DNA from: Omnitrophica bacterium RIFCSPLOWO2_01_FULL_45_10b
Lineage (GTDB): Bacteria > Omnitrophota > Omnitrophia > Omnitrophales > Danuiimicrobiaceae
Direction of reading: 5' to 3'
DNA: 7,991 nucleotides
Assembly: GCA_001804205.1 (NCBI GenBank)
Contig: MHFM01000013.1
Coordinates: 1-7,991, forward strand
The translations under genes were made by a program, and so were the position numbers. The notes beneath the pieces are model-generated. The model was given only the letters and a program-made list of their open reading frames with translations, made no database searches and was not told the DNA's origin. This document shows positions 1 to 6,620 of this stretch, piece after piece. Each line of letters opens with the position of its first letter. The first letter of the stretch is position 1.

Positions 1-876
1 GGTCTTGGCCACCTTGCGGGCGCCAAGAATTCCTCCGATTGCCATAACAGATGCCACCAAAAACATGTTCCATCGCAATCCAATAGCTCCAGCGGCGACA
101 AGCAACGCAACGATTTTTGGCGTATCGTTAAGCCCCCGCGCAAAACTGACCGCTCCAGCGCTCAGAAAATGAAGGGGATCAAGGATTGTCTGGGCATTGA
201 CTCCCAAAAATTTTCCTTCATAAATCTCAATCGCCTTTGCCTGACAGCTGGTTTCATTCCCAACAAAAACTTCAGGAATTTTGATTTCCGAAATAGTCAT
301 CGTTTTGCCGTTTTCTAGTCCGAGCTGTACCAACGGAATAACTTTCTCTCCGACACAAAGACAACTTTTACGTGTTATCCCAAGCACCTTTCTTGATTGG
401 TGCATCACGAAATAAATGGAAGCTGTGAAAATAATAGCCAGAAATGGACTGACAATGAGCGGCATGAAAAAGTTCTTACCAAGCGTACTGAATCCAAGCT
501 GCGTTCCAATCGCCATAAATCCCGCGCCCACGAGCGAACCTGTAAGTCCGTGAGTCGTTGAAATTGGAATACCGAACCGCGCAGCAACCAGCACGGTCAA
601 GCCTGTTCCAAGCGCCACAGCAGCAAGAAATGCCGGATGGCTGATCAAAACATCGGGGACAAGCCCTTTTCCTGTAAAAGTTTTCACCAAGCGAGTCGCG
701 AGGAAGAATGCCGCACCTGAGCCGGCAAAAGTCGTTACCGTCGCCCAGCTTAAGGCCTTGCGGTAATCCGTAGTTCCACTTCCAAATAATGTCGCCACAC
801 CTTTAAAATTGTCGTTTGCGCCGTTGGCATAAGCAACAAACAAAACCGCCAAAGTAACGGCCAATAGCCAAATCAT
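1..876 (-). CDS. PiT-family inorganic phosphate transporter (3' end cut off by the window edge)
   Basis: An open frame of 292 codons runs off the left edge without a stop, so the C-terminus is missing. It encodes a hydrophobic membrane protein of the PiT (PHO-4) family, which moves phosphate into the cell, usually with a proton or cation, and often lets arsenate through. Both halves of the family's inverted signature are visible: GANDN at residues 19-23 and RGLNDTPK at 247-254. ISTTHGLTGSLVGAG at about 105-119 matches the conserved STTH helix. Between them, about residues 160-230 form a hydrophilic loop with Cys172, Cys174 and Cys211. The start at 876 is fixed by an AGGAAGGAG ribosome site (893-885) eight bases upstream. 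Its ATG overlaps the stop of the upstream winged-helix gene as ATGA, so translation is probably coupled. Phosphate transporter is secure; a role in arsenate uptake is inference from the neighbours. Confidence 0.95.
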   Translation of the reverse strand, partial: MIWLLAVTLAVLFVAYANGANDNFKGVATLFGSGTTDYRKALSWATVTTFAGSGAAFFLATRLVKTFTGKGLVPDVLISHPAFLAAVALGTGLTVLVAARFGIPISTTHGLTGSLVGAGFMAIGTQLGFSTLGKNFFMPLIVSPFLAIIFTASIYFVMHQSRKVLGITRKSCLCVGEKVIPLVQLGLENGKTMTISEIKIPEVFVGNETSCQAKAIEIYEGKFLGVNAQTILDPLHFLSAGAVSFARGLNDTPKIVALLVAAGAIGLRWNMFLVASVMAIGGILGARKVAKT

Positions 877-1100
877 GTCCCACTCTCCTTCCTGGATAAT
901 CGAAGCTCCAGCCTGCAGTCTTTCAATCCAGAGCCTCTCATTAAAATATGGCCTTCACGCGCAAGCCACCCCACGGCCATCAGAATTGTTTCTCGCGGGG
1001 CGTCAATTTCCGCAAGAAGGCTTTTCAATGAGGTCTTTCCATCATGGGTATCAAGATATTTCCAAACTTCTCCCGCACAAAGTCCGATCCACGTAATCAT
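873..1100 (-). CDS. Small winged-helix protein (DUF2582 type)
   Basis: A 75-residue soluble protein. IGLCAGEVWKYL near the N-terminus and AVGWLAREGHI at about 42-52 match the small winged-helix family DUF2582 (PF10771), in which the IG-x2-AG-x-(I/V)W start and the ALGWLAREdKI core are hallmarks. The molecular role of the family is not established; the fold suggests nucleic-acid binding or a protein-interaction module. I chose ATG at 1100 rather than the upstream in-frame TTG at 1124 or ATG at 1109, because GGAGG at 1114-1110 sits nine bases before 1100 and directly abuts the 1109 codon. The start shares one base with the arsM stop (TGATG), and the stop overlaps the phosphate transporter start (ATGA). 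It is thus translationally tied to both neighbours and could be a local regulator, which is inference. Confidence 0.85.
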   Translation of the reverse strand: MITWIGLCAGEVWKYLDTHDGKTSLKSLLAEIDAPRETILMAVGWLAREGHILMRGSGLKDCRLELRLSRKESGT

Positions 1101-2281
1101 CAGCAGCATCCTCCATCCATACAAACCGATTTCATCGAAGATGGCTTTGTGTATTTTTTCCCCTTCGTCTCCCGGGGATCGCGTTCGTCAGTCCGGTCAC
1201 AATCAAAAGGCTTGGCTTTTGAAAGAGGAACATCTTTCGTGGGAGGCACCAGAATAAACTCGTTCTGATAAGGTGTTTTTGAATAAATCTGGAATGTCTT
1301 GTCGCAAACAGCCGTCCGAACCCCGCGCTTCAAAATATGGCCATCATCATCCACTACCTGCTTCCATGGCCCCTTGTAAATCACGGCCTGATTTCTTTCC
1401 CAGCAAGGCCCTTCCTTCCCTTTGTAAGCTGTAATTGTCATGGAACGAAATTCGATCCCCTGAACAATACGCCAAGGTCTCTCATCCAGTTTCTCAACTC
1501 TGACTCCGTAAAATCCTGCTTCTTCAAATGCTTTGAGAAATTCTTTTTCCTGAAAAGCACCGGAGATGCAGCCACTCCAGAGTTCCGAGTCTTTCTGAAG
1601 TTCTTCGGGAACAAACTCATCTGAAACAATATCCGAGATGGCGACCCTTCCTCCTTTTTTTAAAACTCGGTGCATCTCGCGGAACAATGCTTTTTTATCC
1701 TCAGATCGAACGAGATTCAGAACGCAGTTTGAAACAACAACATCAATCGACTCGTCTTCAACAAGCGGCGTGCGCCCTTTCACAAGATCTACGGCATCCT
1801 CAAAATGCATGAGATCGTCCACCGAATGAATAGGACTTTTTTTAAGTGTCTGCTCCAATGCCTCCAGATCGGTTTTTAAATCCTGAATCCGTCCGCGCCG
1901 GAATTCTACATTGCTCCAGCCTATCCTCTTTGCAATTTCCTTTTCATACTTACGGGCAAGTTCAAGCATTGTGGGATTAAAATCCACACCAATCACTTTT
2001 CCTTGAGCTCCGACAACCTGGGATGCGATGTAACAAATCTTTCCTCCTCCGGAACCCAGATCAAGCACCGTATCCCCTTCCTTAAGAAAGCGGGATGGAT
2101 CTCCGCAGCCGTAATCTTTCTCGAGGATCTCTTGCGGAATGACCTTGAGGTATTTGGGATCATAGTTTGTGGGACAGCACAAAGCTTCCTCCCGGACTTT
2201 GGCGCCCTGCGCGTAGCGCTCACGGACCGCCTGCTCAATGTTGTGATCCTTCTTTCCATTTCCATTATTGGATGCTTTCAT
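1100..2281 (-). CDS. arsM: Arsenite S-adenosylmethionine methyltransferase, long form
   Basis: A 393-residue cytosolic class I methyltransferase that would transfer methyl groups from SAM to trivalent arsenic. The SAM-binding loop LDLGSGGGK is at 73-81, with acidic Asp100 after the next strand. The As(III)-binding cysteines of ArsM are present: Cys186 in SNCVLNL, Cys238 in SGCISGAF, and Cys35/Cys36 plus Cys59 (YGCGDP) towards the N-terminus. An insertion at about 131-172, between the SAM-binding half and SNCVLNL, and a long C-terminal region after about 285 make it longer than compact ArsM proteins; this long form is the one I associate with arsenosugar-type clusters. The tail is cysteine-rich (Cys361, Cys387, then GCC at the end). 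The ATG at 2281 follows the upstream stop by four bases and has AAGGAG at 2297-2292. ArsM assignment is strong; the number of methylations is not readable from sequence. Confidence 0.93.
   Translation of the reverse strand: MKASNNGNGKKDHNIEQAVRERYAQGAKVREEALCCPTNYDPKYLKVIPQEILEKDYGCGDPSRFLKEGDTVLDLGSGGGKICYIASQVVGAQGKVIGVDFNPTMLELARKYEKEIAKRIGWSNVEFRRGRIQDLKTDLEALEQTLKKSPIHSVDDLMHFEDAVDLVKGRTPLVEDESIDVVVSNCVLNLVRSEDKKALFREMHRVLKKGGRVAISDIVSDEFVPEELQKDSELWSGCISGAFQEKEFLKAFEEAGFYGVRVEKLDERPWRIVQGIEFRSMTITAYKGKEGPCWERNQAVIYKGPWKQVVDDDGHILKRGVRTAVCDKTFQIYSKTPYQNEFILVPPTKDVPLSKAKPFDCDRTDERDPRETKGKKYTKPSSMKSVCMDGGCC
1109..1114 (-). promoter_or_regulatory. Shine-Dalgarno site for the winged-helix gene, inside the arsM 3' end
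   Basis: GGAGGA lies nine bases upstream of the ATG at 1100 and decides that start. The same six bases encode the Gly-Gly of the terminal DGGCC of the ArsM protein, so ribosomes finishing arsM pass directly over the next gene's initiation site. Confidence 0.75.
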
Positions 2282-2285
2282 AAAC

Positions 2286-2888
2286 TCACCTCTCCTTATT
2301 CGATATTTTTAGTTCGTCTAAATCTTCCAGCTCAGGAAGCAAACAATGCGAAAGCCCTTCCTCCCGCGTCCATCCAAGCGTGGCCTTTAACACTTCAGGG
2401 GTACTCCAAGGAATGTTTTCAAAAAGACTTTCGTAAATCTCCTTACATCCGATCAGGTAATACCCTCCGTCTTTTGCAGGGCCAATAGCAACATCGTAAT
2501 ATTGAAGAGTGTCGAAAGCTTTTTCGATCACTTCTTTTTTAAGTCCCAGCGTATCGCTTCCAAGAGCAATCACAGCGCAGGCCTCTTCGCCAAAAGACTT
2601 TTGAAACGCATGTGTCAGGCGCTCTCCTAAATCATTTCCCTGTTGAGCCACATAATCGGATGCACCAGAAAGCCATTCCTTGATTTGACTTTCTTTATCG
2701 GGAGGATCGAACATCACGGTAATTTTGAACTCACTGCCGGCAAGTTCTTGAAGAGTTCTAAAACCGCTTTCCGCCAATCCTCGATAGGCGTTGGCCGCGG
2801 CTTCATTGCCAATTGACTTAGCCAGCCGTGTCTTAACCTTTCCAGGTTCCGGATACTTCACAAAATACAAAACGCATTTATACGCCAT
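2286..2888 (-). CDS. CofC-like transferase, TIGR04282 type (rSAM/selenodomain-associated transferase 1)
   Basis: A 200-residue cytosolic GT-A-fold protein. KYPEPGKVKTRLA at about 11-23 is the nucleotide-binding opening of this family. QGNDLGERL at 83-91, GPAKDGGYYLIG at 136-147, NIPWSTPEVL at 158-167 and LLPELEDLDEL at 183-193 follow in family order. Related proteins are nucleotidyl- or glycosyl-transferases (CofC, MobA-like), and this subgroup recurs beside radical SAM/selenodomain and arsM genes, hence the database name 'arsenosugar biosynthesis glycosyltransferase'. Donor and acceptor are unknown. The usual GSDCPDL stretch reads GSDTLGL at 110-116, keeping the Asp but losing the Cys-Pro. 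The start overlaps the end of the GT2 gene by 11 bases, and its stop lies four bases before arsM, so the three genes form a translationally linked set. Confidence 0.9.
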   Translation of the reverse strand: MAYKCVLYFVKYPEPGKVKTRLAKSIGNEAAANAYRGLAESGFRTLQELAGSEFKITVMFDPPDKESQIKEWLSGASDYVAQQGNDLGERLTHAFQKSFGEEACAVIALGSDTLGLKKEVIEKAFDTLQYYDVAIGPAKDGGYYLIGCKEIYESLFENIPWSTPEVLKATLGWTREEGLSHCLLPELEDLDELKISNKER

Positions 2889-3588
2889 GAGAAATCACCT
2901 TGTACCTTTCCCTTAAAGATTCCAGATCCTCATGAAAAAATTTGTATCCGATCATAATGCGTATGTTTTTAACGATTTGCCTGATAACTCCCGTCTCGAA
3001 GTAACGACGCGAAGAAACCGCGACAGGCTGATCAATAATCGCAATCTGTCCTCTTCGCGAAAGACATTCTGAAAACATTAAATCCTCTAGGAATGCGACG
3101 TCCGGGAAACCATGTTCAGCATCAAAGGCAGACCGTGCGGCAAAAATTGCGTTCGACCCTACCAGGCATTTCATCATCCCGAAGTAAAAGGCGTTTTGAA
3201 GAAAAGCATAAAGGTTCATGATCCAATTCGCGGGGGAATATCTTTTTTTAAAACCTCCCCCAACAAATCCTATATGGATTTTATCTTTGATGCTTTCGAC
3301 TGCATTTTGAGGGAGTCTCATATCCGCATGCACAAAAAGGAAAATATCCGACTTTGCTTCAAAAGCGCCCAGATTCATTTGCAGCGCGCGGTCCGCATAA
3401 GCCGTTTCGAAACAGCGGACAGACGGGAAATCCCGCATAATGATTTCACAGGTACCGTCTTTTGATCCGCCATCCACGGCAATCACTTCATCCGCGCCGA
3501 GCGAAAGAAGATGATTTAGCGTGTCGGCAATAAGATTTTTTTCGTTGACCACCGGAACAATGATGGCAACGCTTGCTTTTTTACACAT
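2878..3588 (-). CDS. Family 2 glycosyltransferase, TIGR04283 type (rSAM/selenodomain-associated transferase 2)
   Basis: A 236-residue GT-A glycosyltransferase. It opens with AIIVPVVNE (8-16) and DGGSKDGT (39-46), which bind the nucleotide sugar. ADRALQMNLGA (65-75) and FLFVHADMRLP (83-93) match the GRaaQMNaGA and HADTRLP blocks of TIGR04283. FLEDLMFSECLSRRG (166-180) supplies the acidic ED pair, and SSRRYFETG (192-200) the basic motif before the C-terminal helix. The usual GDQ-x-(I/L)F block reads GSNAIF (144-149), so Asp-Gln is replaced. The start at 3588 was preferred over ATG 3597 because AGGA is eight bases upstream of 3588. Either start lies inside the upstream membrane transferase gene, giving a 73-82 base overlap. 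It probably adds a sugar or related unit to an arsenic-containing or lipid acceptor; the substrate is inference. Confidence 0.9.
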   Translation of the reverse strand: MCKKASVAIIVPVVNEKNLIADTLNHLLSLGADEVIAVDGGSKDGTCEIIMRDFPSVRCFETAYADRALQMNLGAFEAKSDIFLFVHADMRLPQNAVESIKDKIHIGFVGGGFKKRYSPANWIMNLYAFLQNAFYFGMMKCLVGSNAIFAARSAFDAEHGFPDVAFLEDLMFSECLSRRGQIAIIDQPVAVSSRRYFETGVIRQIVKNIRIMIGYKFFHEDLESLRERYKVISHGV

Positions 3589-4961
3589 AGCTCCCATCCT
3601 AAAGTTAAATAAAAAACTCCATATTCAAATAGCTTCACAAAACTAAATGCTTGCCGCATCCCTTGATATTCAAAATAAAAATCCAGGTAATAGAGAAAGG
3701 CAAGCCCTGAAAATAAAATAAGGGCCCGTGATGGTGTAAAAGCAAGAAACGGAAAAACCCAGGTGAAGTACCAGGGATTTCCTGTAGGCGCGAGAAAAAA
3801 GAGGCCGGCTATTACGACAAGGCTGGCTTTCAGGAAGGCTTCGACATTTTCCCGGAACTTCAACCATTGGATAGTTTGAATCGTGAGCGCCACAAATAAA
3901 ACACTCACGGTTGTGCGGCTCAACCATTCCGCGTGGCTCGCGAAAGGTCGCATACCCAAAAACCATGTTTTTATGAACCCGAAAATCCCTGCATTAACTT
4001 GCCACTCACCGGCAAATCTCCCAAGCCCTTCAAAAAGCGATGATCCCGCTGAAGCAAATGGCAGATAAAACCCTGTCAGTATGGCACCAAAAAGAAGACT
4101 CCCTTTCACGACTTCTTTAGGCGCGATTGCCCAAATCCATACACACAGAAGCGGCATCAGGGCAATGGGGAACAGTTTTATTCCTGACGCGAGAGCCAAG
4201 AACGCAAACGCCCACAAAATACGCCGCCTGATCGCTGCCCATACGGTCAATGTCAGAAACAAGACTGCAAAAACATCCAGATGAAGACTGTTAGAAAATT
4301 CCTTTAATACAAGAGGAGACCAGGCGTAAAGCAAAATCCACTCCTGCCGCAACCCAAGCTTTCTCAGTGAGAATGCCAGCGTCATCAAAATACCAACCTC
4401 AGCCAGAAGGATCATGAAACGCCAGCTATCAAGTTTCCAGGGTGATAAAAACTGCGACACCGCAAAAAGCATTTGAGCTAAGGGTGGATAAATCGTTTTG
4501 ATGCCCGCATGATTGATTCTTTGAAATGTTTCGATGATTTCCGGCGCTGCTTTCTCGCCTGGAACCCGCTGATTCCAGAAAGCCTCTTTCGGGGAATGCT
4601 CATAGGGGTTCTCGCCCTTCAGAACAGTCTGACCATCCCAGACATAGCGATACGGATCAGTTTCTTGAATAAGATTTGAAGGAAGAAACGCGATTCTGCA
4701 TAGAAGACCAATAAGGAGAATCCAAAAAACGGCTCTGCGGTTACTTCCAAATTCTCTCGGGAGTCTTCTAACCCACTCCAGTGCCGAAAAATAAAATCCA
4801 AAAGAAATAAACTCTAAAATCAAAAAAAGAATGATTGGCCGTTCGGCATGCCCCACTCCGAAGACAAAGGATTTGCTCACCCAGGATACGCCTATCTGCG
4901 TAAGAAGGATCAATGCCCCCAAAACAAAAATCGGATTTTTGAAAACTCTATTCCAATTCAT
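3516..4961 (-). CDS. Multi-pass membrane glycosyltransferase, GT-C/GT87-like (polyprenyl-phosphate-sugar dependent)
   Basis: A 481-residue protein with many hydrophobic segments, for example about 11-29, 41-60, 78-96, 182-198, 226-244, 250-277, 286-302, 350-362 and 378-392, ending in a basic tail. After the second pair of helices comes ETDPYRYVWDG (100-110), followed by GENPYEHSP and IKTIYPPLAQ (154-163). This acidic DPYRY-WDG loop and the following YPP are the signature of GT-C mannosyltransferase-like proteins (DUF2029/GT87), which take sugar from a polyprenyl-phosphate donor on the outer face of the inner membrane. NSLHLDV (224-230) and NPWYFTW (395-401) are further family blocks. The gene starts two bases after the GH1 stop, with GAGGAAT in front. 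The donor is often polyprenyl-phosphomannose in this group, but neither sugar nor acceptor can be read here. Its presence beside arsenosugar-type transferases is unusual. Confidence 0.88.
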   Translation of the reverse strand: MNWNRVFKNPIFVLGALILLTQIGVSWVSKSFVFGVGHAERPIILFLILEFISFGFYFSALEWVRRLPREFGSNRRAVFWILLIGLLCRIAFLPSNLIQETDPYRYVWDGQTVLKGENPYEHSPKEAFWNQRVPGEKAAPEIIETFQRINHAGIKTIYPPLAQMLFAVSQFLSPWKLDSWRFMILLAEVGILMTLAFSLRKLGLRQEWILLYAWSPLVLKEFSNSLHLDVFAVLFLTLTVWAAIRRRILWAFAFLALASGIKLFPIALMPLLCVWIWAIAPKEVVKGSLLFGAILTGFYLPFASAGSSLFEGLGRFAGEWQVNAGIFGFIKTWFLGMRPFASHAEWLSRTTVSVLFVALTIQTIQWLKFRENVEAFLKASLVVIAGLFFLAPTGNPWYFTWVFPFLAFTPSRALILFSGLAFLYYLDFYFEYQGMRQAFSFVKLFEYGVFYLTLGWELCVKKQALPSLFRWSTKKILLPTR

Positions 4962-4963
4962 TT

Positions 4964-6256
4964 TTATTCCTCACCGGAAATCTGTCCAGACCGGCAGATC
5001 TCCGCAAACTGTTTACCGGAATCCCTGATTTTCCGAGATTGAGTCTCATAATCAACTTCAATCAGACCAAACCGGGGGCCATAGCCTTCGGCCCACTCAT
5101 AATTATCAAGAAGAGACCAGTAAAGATAGCCAATGACTTTAGCGCCTTCTTTCATGGCCCGTGTTAATTGAATCAAATGACTTTTGACAAACTCAAAACG
5201 CTCTGCATCGTGTTCGATACAAACTCCATTTTCGGTAATAAGAAGCGGCAACTTATATTGAGAAAATTCTTTGACCAGTTGATAGAGCCCCTGCGGGTAA
5301 ATTTCCCAGGAAAGAAAATTTCTTTTACCGACATTTCGATGATGCTTCAAGGTGCAAATGTCGCCAAAGATAGCCGGGATTTGAAACCCTTCGTTATGAA
5401 CGAAATCACGCGTGTAATAATTTAAACCGATAAAATCAAGCGTCTTTGCTTTGGGGAGCCGGATGCGGAAAAGCCCGGGATAGAAGATCCGCCCGCGAAT
5501 CAGGGCTTTAATAAAAAGATGATTGAACATTGCATTCCTCAAACTTACCGACAGCCGGTCTTTCCAGGATTTCGGTGAACACGGCGTAAATATCAGCACA
5601 TGCTTGGCAATCCCGACTTGCGCAGAAGATCGTTTCAGCTTTCGATTCACTTCCTTGATCGAGTCGTAAGCTAAAACATGCCCCTTAAGCAAATGAGATA
5701 AGGCTTTCAATGTTTTTTCATAGGACTTTTCGCCGGGAGGCCACTCCCCCATAAGATAGCCTTTAAAAACATACGCCACGGGTTCATTGAGGGTGATCCA
5801 ATATCGAACATGTTCCCCAAGCTCCTCAACTACTTTCCGGACATACCGTGCAAACAAATCAGGCGCCCCCTCAAACAGCCAGCCACCTTTTTGGGAGAGC
5901 CAAACCGGCAATGTGAAGTGATGCAAAGTGACAACGGGCTCAAGACCAAGGGACCGCAGAGATTCAATCACCTCACGGTAATGAATGATGGCTGCATCAT
6001 TAAATTGGCCTTCGTGGGGCTCGATACGGCTCCATTCGAGTGAAAAACGATGAGCATTGTGGTTTAAGGATTTCGCTATGCGAAAATCCTCACGGTATCT
6101 ATTCCAGTGGTCGCAGGCACTGCCCGACCGCTCTTTGACTTTTCCGTTTTGCTCCCATTGCCACCAATCGTTATTCACATTATTCCCTTCGACTTGATGC
6201 GAAGAAGTCGCGGCGCCCCACATAAAGTTTTTAGAAAATTCGAAGTTTGTCGTCAT
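4964..6256 (-). CDS. GH1 family beta-glycosidase, cytoplasmic
   Basis: A complete 430-residue family 1 glycoside hydrolase, a normal length for the family. It opens with FMWGAATSSHQVEG (11-24), then HRFSLEWSRI (69-78), LHHFTLPVWL (111-120), ITLNEP with the acid/base Glu158, DFIGLNYYT (274-282), LLITENG with nucleophile Glu342, and YWSLLDNYEWAEGY (379-392). The EWAEGY block keeps the Glu and Trp that contact an unphosphorylated sugar; the Ser/Lys/Tyr set of 6-phospho-beta-glucosidases is not seen. There is no signal peptide. I prefer ATG 6256 (MTTNFEFS) over the in-frame GTG at 6286, because the extra ten residues fall before the family's usual start and inside the HPr gene; the ribosome site is weak in either case. 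It lies ten bases after the HPr stop. Function as a beta-glycosidase or transglycosidase is strong; the natural substrate is unknown. Confidence 0.94.
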   Translation of the reverse strand: MTTNFEFSKNFMWGAATSSHQVEGNNVNNDWWQWEQNGKVKERSGSACDHWNRYREDFRIAKSLNHNAHRFSLEWSRIEPHEGQFNDAAIIHYREVIESLRSLGLEPVVTLHHFTLPVWLSQKGGWLFEGAPDLFARYVRKVVEELGEHVRYWITLNEPVAYVFKGYLMGEWPPGEKSYEKTLKALSHLLKGHVLAYDSIKEVNRKLKRSSAQVGIAKHVLIFTPCSPKSWKDRLSVSLRNAMFNHLFIKALIRGRIFYPGLFRIRLPKAKTLDFIGLNYYTRDFVHNEGFQIPAIFGDICTLKHHRNVGKRNFLSWEIYPQGLYQLVKEFSQYKLPLLITENGVCIEHDAERFEFVKSHLIQLTRAMKEGAKVIGYLYWSLLDNYEWAEGYGPRFGLIEVDYETQSRKIRDSGKQFAEICRSGQISGEE

Positions 6257-6266
6257 GGTTATGTTT

Positions 6267-6578
6267 TTATCCGCTCTTATCCTCACAATTTTCCGGCATC
6301 AAAAAATAGGCTTCGATCCCTTGAATAGCCTTTTCCGCATCCTCGCCACGAACCTCTATACGAAGCCGTGATTTCCACGCAGCCCCTAAAGCTAGCAATC
6401 CCAAAATACTCTTCCCATCGACGGCGAGTTTCCCCTTGATGATTTGAATCCTTGAACGAAACTGACGCGCAAAAAGAATAAAACGTGTCGCGGTTCTTGC
6501 ATGCAGACCCAACCGGCATGGCATGGTCACTTCCGTACTCCGCACTGCCTTCACTTCTTCCGGCACAAGCTCCATCAT
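6267..6578 (-). CDS. HPr-like phosphocarrier protein with extended N-terminus
   Basis: A 103-residue HPr-fold protein, somewhat longer than typical HPr (about 85-90) because of some ten extra N-terminal residues and a short C-terminal extension. GLHARTATRF places the phosphorylatable His at residue 26. KSILGLLALGA puts the regulatory-site Ser at 57, and the His-Ser spacing of 31 equals that of His15/Ser46 in classical HPr. The Pro that normally follows HAR is Thr here (HARTA instead of HARPA). HPr carries phosphate from enzyme I to sugar-specific EII proteins, or acts as a regulator through Ser phosphorylation; no EI, EII or HPr kinase gene lies in the window. Two ATGs are adjacent (6578 and 6575); AGGGGG upstream is better spaced for 6575. 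Its place between a peroxidase-like gene and a glycosidase is not typical of a PTS operon. Confidence 0.88.
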   Translation of the reverse strand: MMELVPEEVKAVRSTEVTMPCRLGLHARTATRFILFARQFRSRIQIIKGKLAVDGKSILGLLALGAAWKSRLRIEVRGEDAEKAIQGIEAYFLMPENCEDKSG

Positions 6579-6620
6579 CCACCCCCTTTAGTTGCTCATC
6601 TTTTGGCAGGAAGGTCGTAT

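Noticed and set aside
1100..1124. Longer start for the winged-helix gene (TTG at 1124 or ATG at 1109)
   Set aside because: The GGAGG site directly abuts ATG 1109 and lies downstream of the TTG; it is correctly spaced only for ATG 1100, where the family's sequence begins.
1993..2265. 90-codon minus-strand frame inside arsM
   Set aside because: It is shifted relative to the SAM-binding domain of arsM and rich in Arg/Ser, as expected of a frame shadow.
2003..2488. 161-codon plus-strand frame antisense to arsM and the CofC-like gene
   Set aside because: The opposite strand carries two clear family proteins. This frame crosses their junction, has no ribosome site and no recognisable domain, so it is a shadow.
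3112..3465. 117-codon plus-strand frame antisense to the GT2 gene
   Set aside because: It lies wholly within the conserved GT2 gene on the other strand, and the product resembles nothing.
4964..6256. 6-phospho-beta-glucosidase in a PTS operon with HPr
   Set aside because: The C-terminal specificity block is EWAEGY rather than the Ser/Lys/Tyr phosphate-binding set, and there is no PTS permease nearby.
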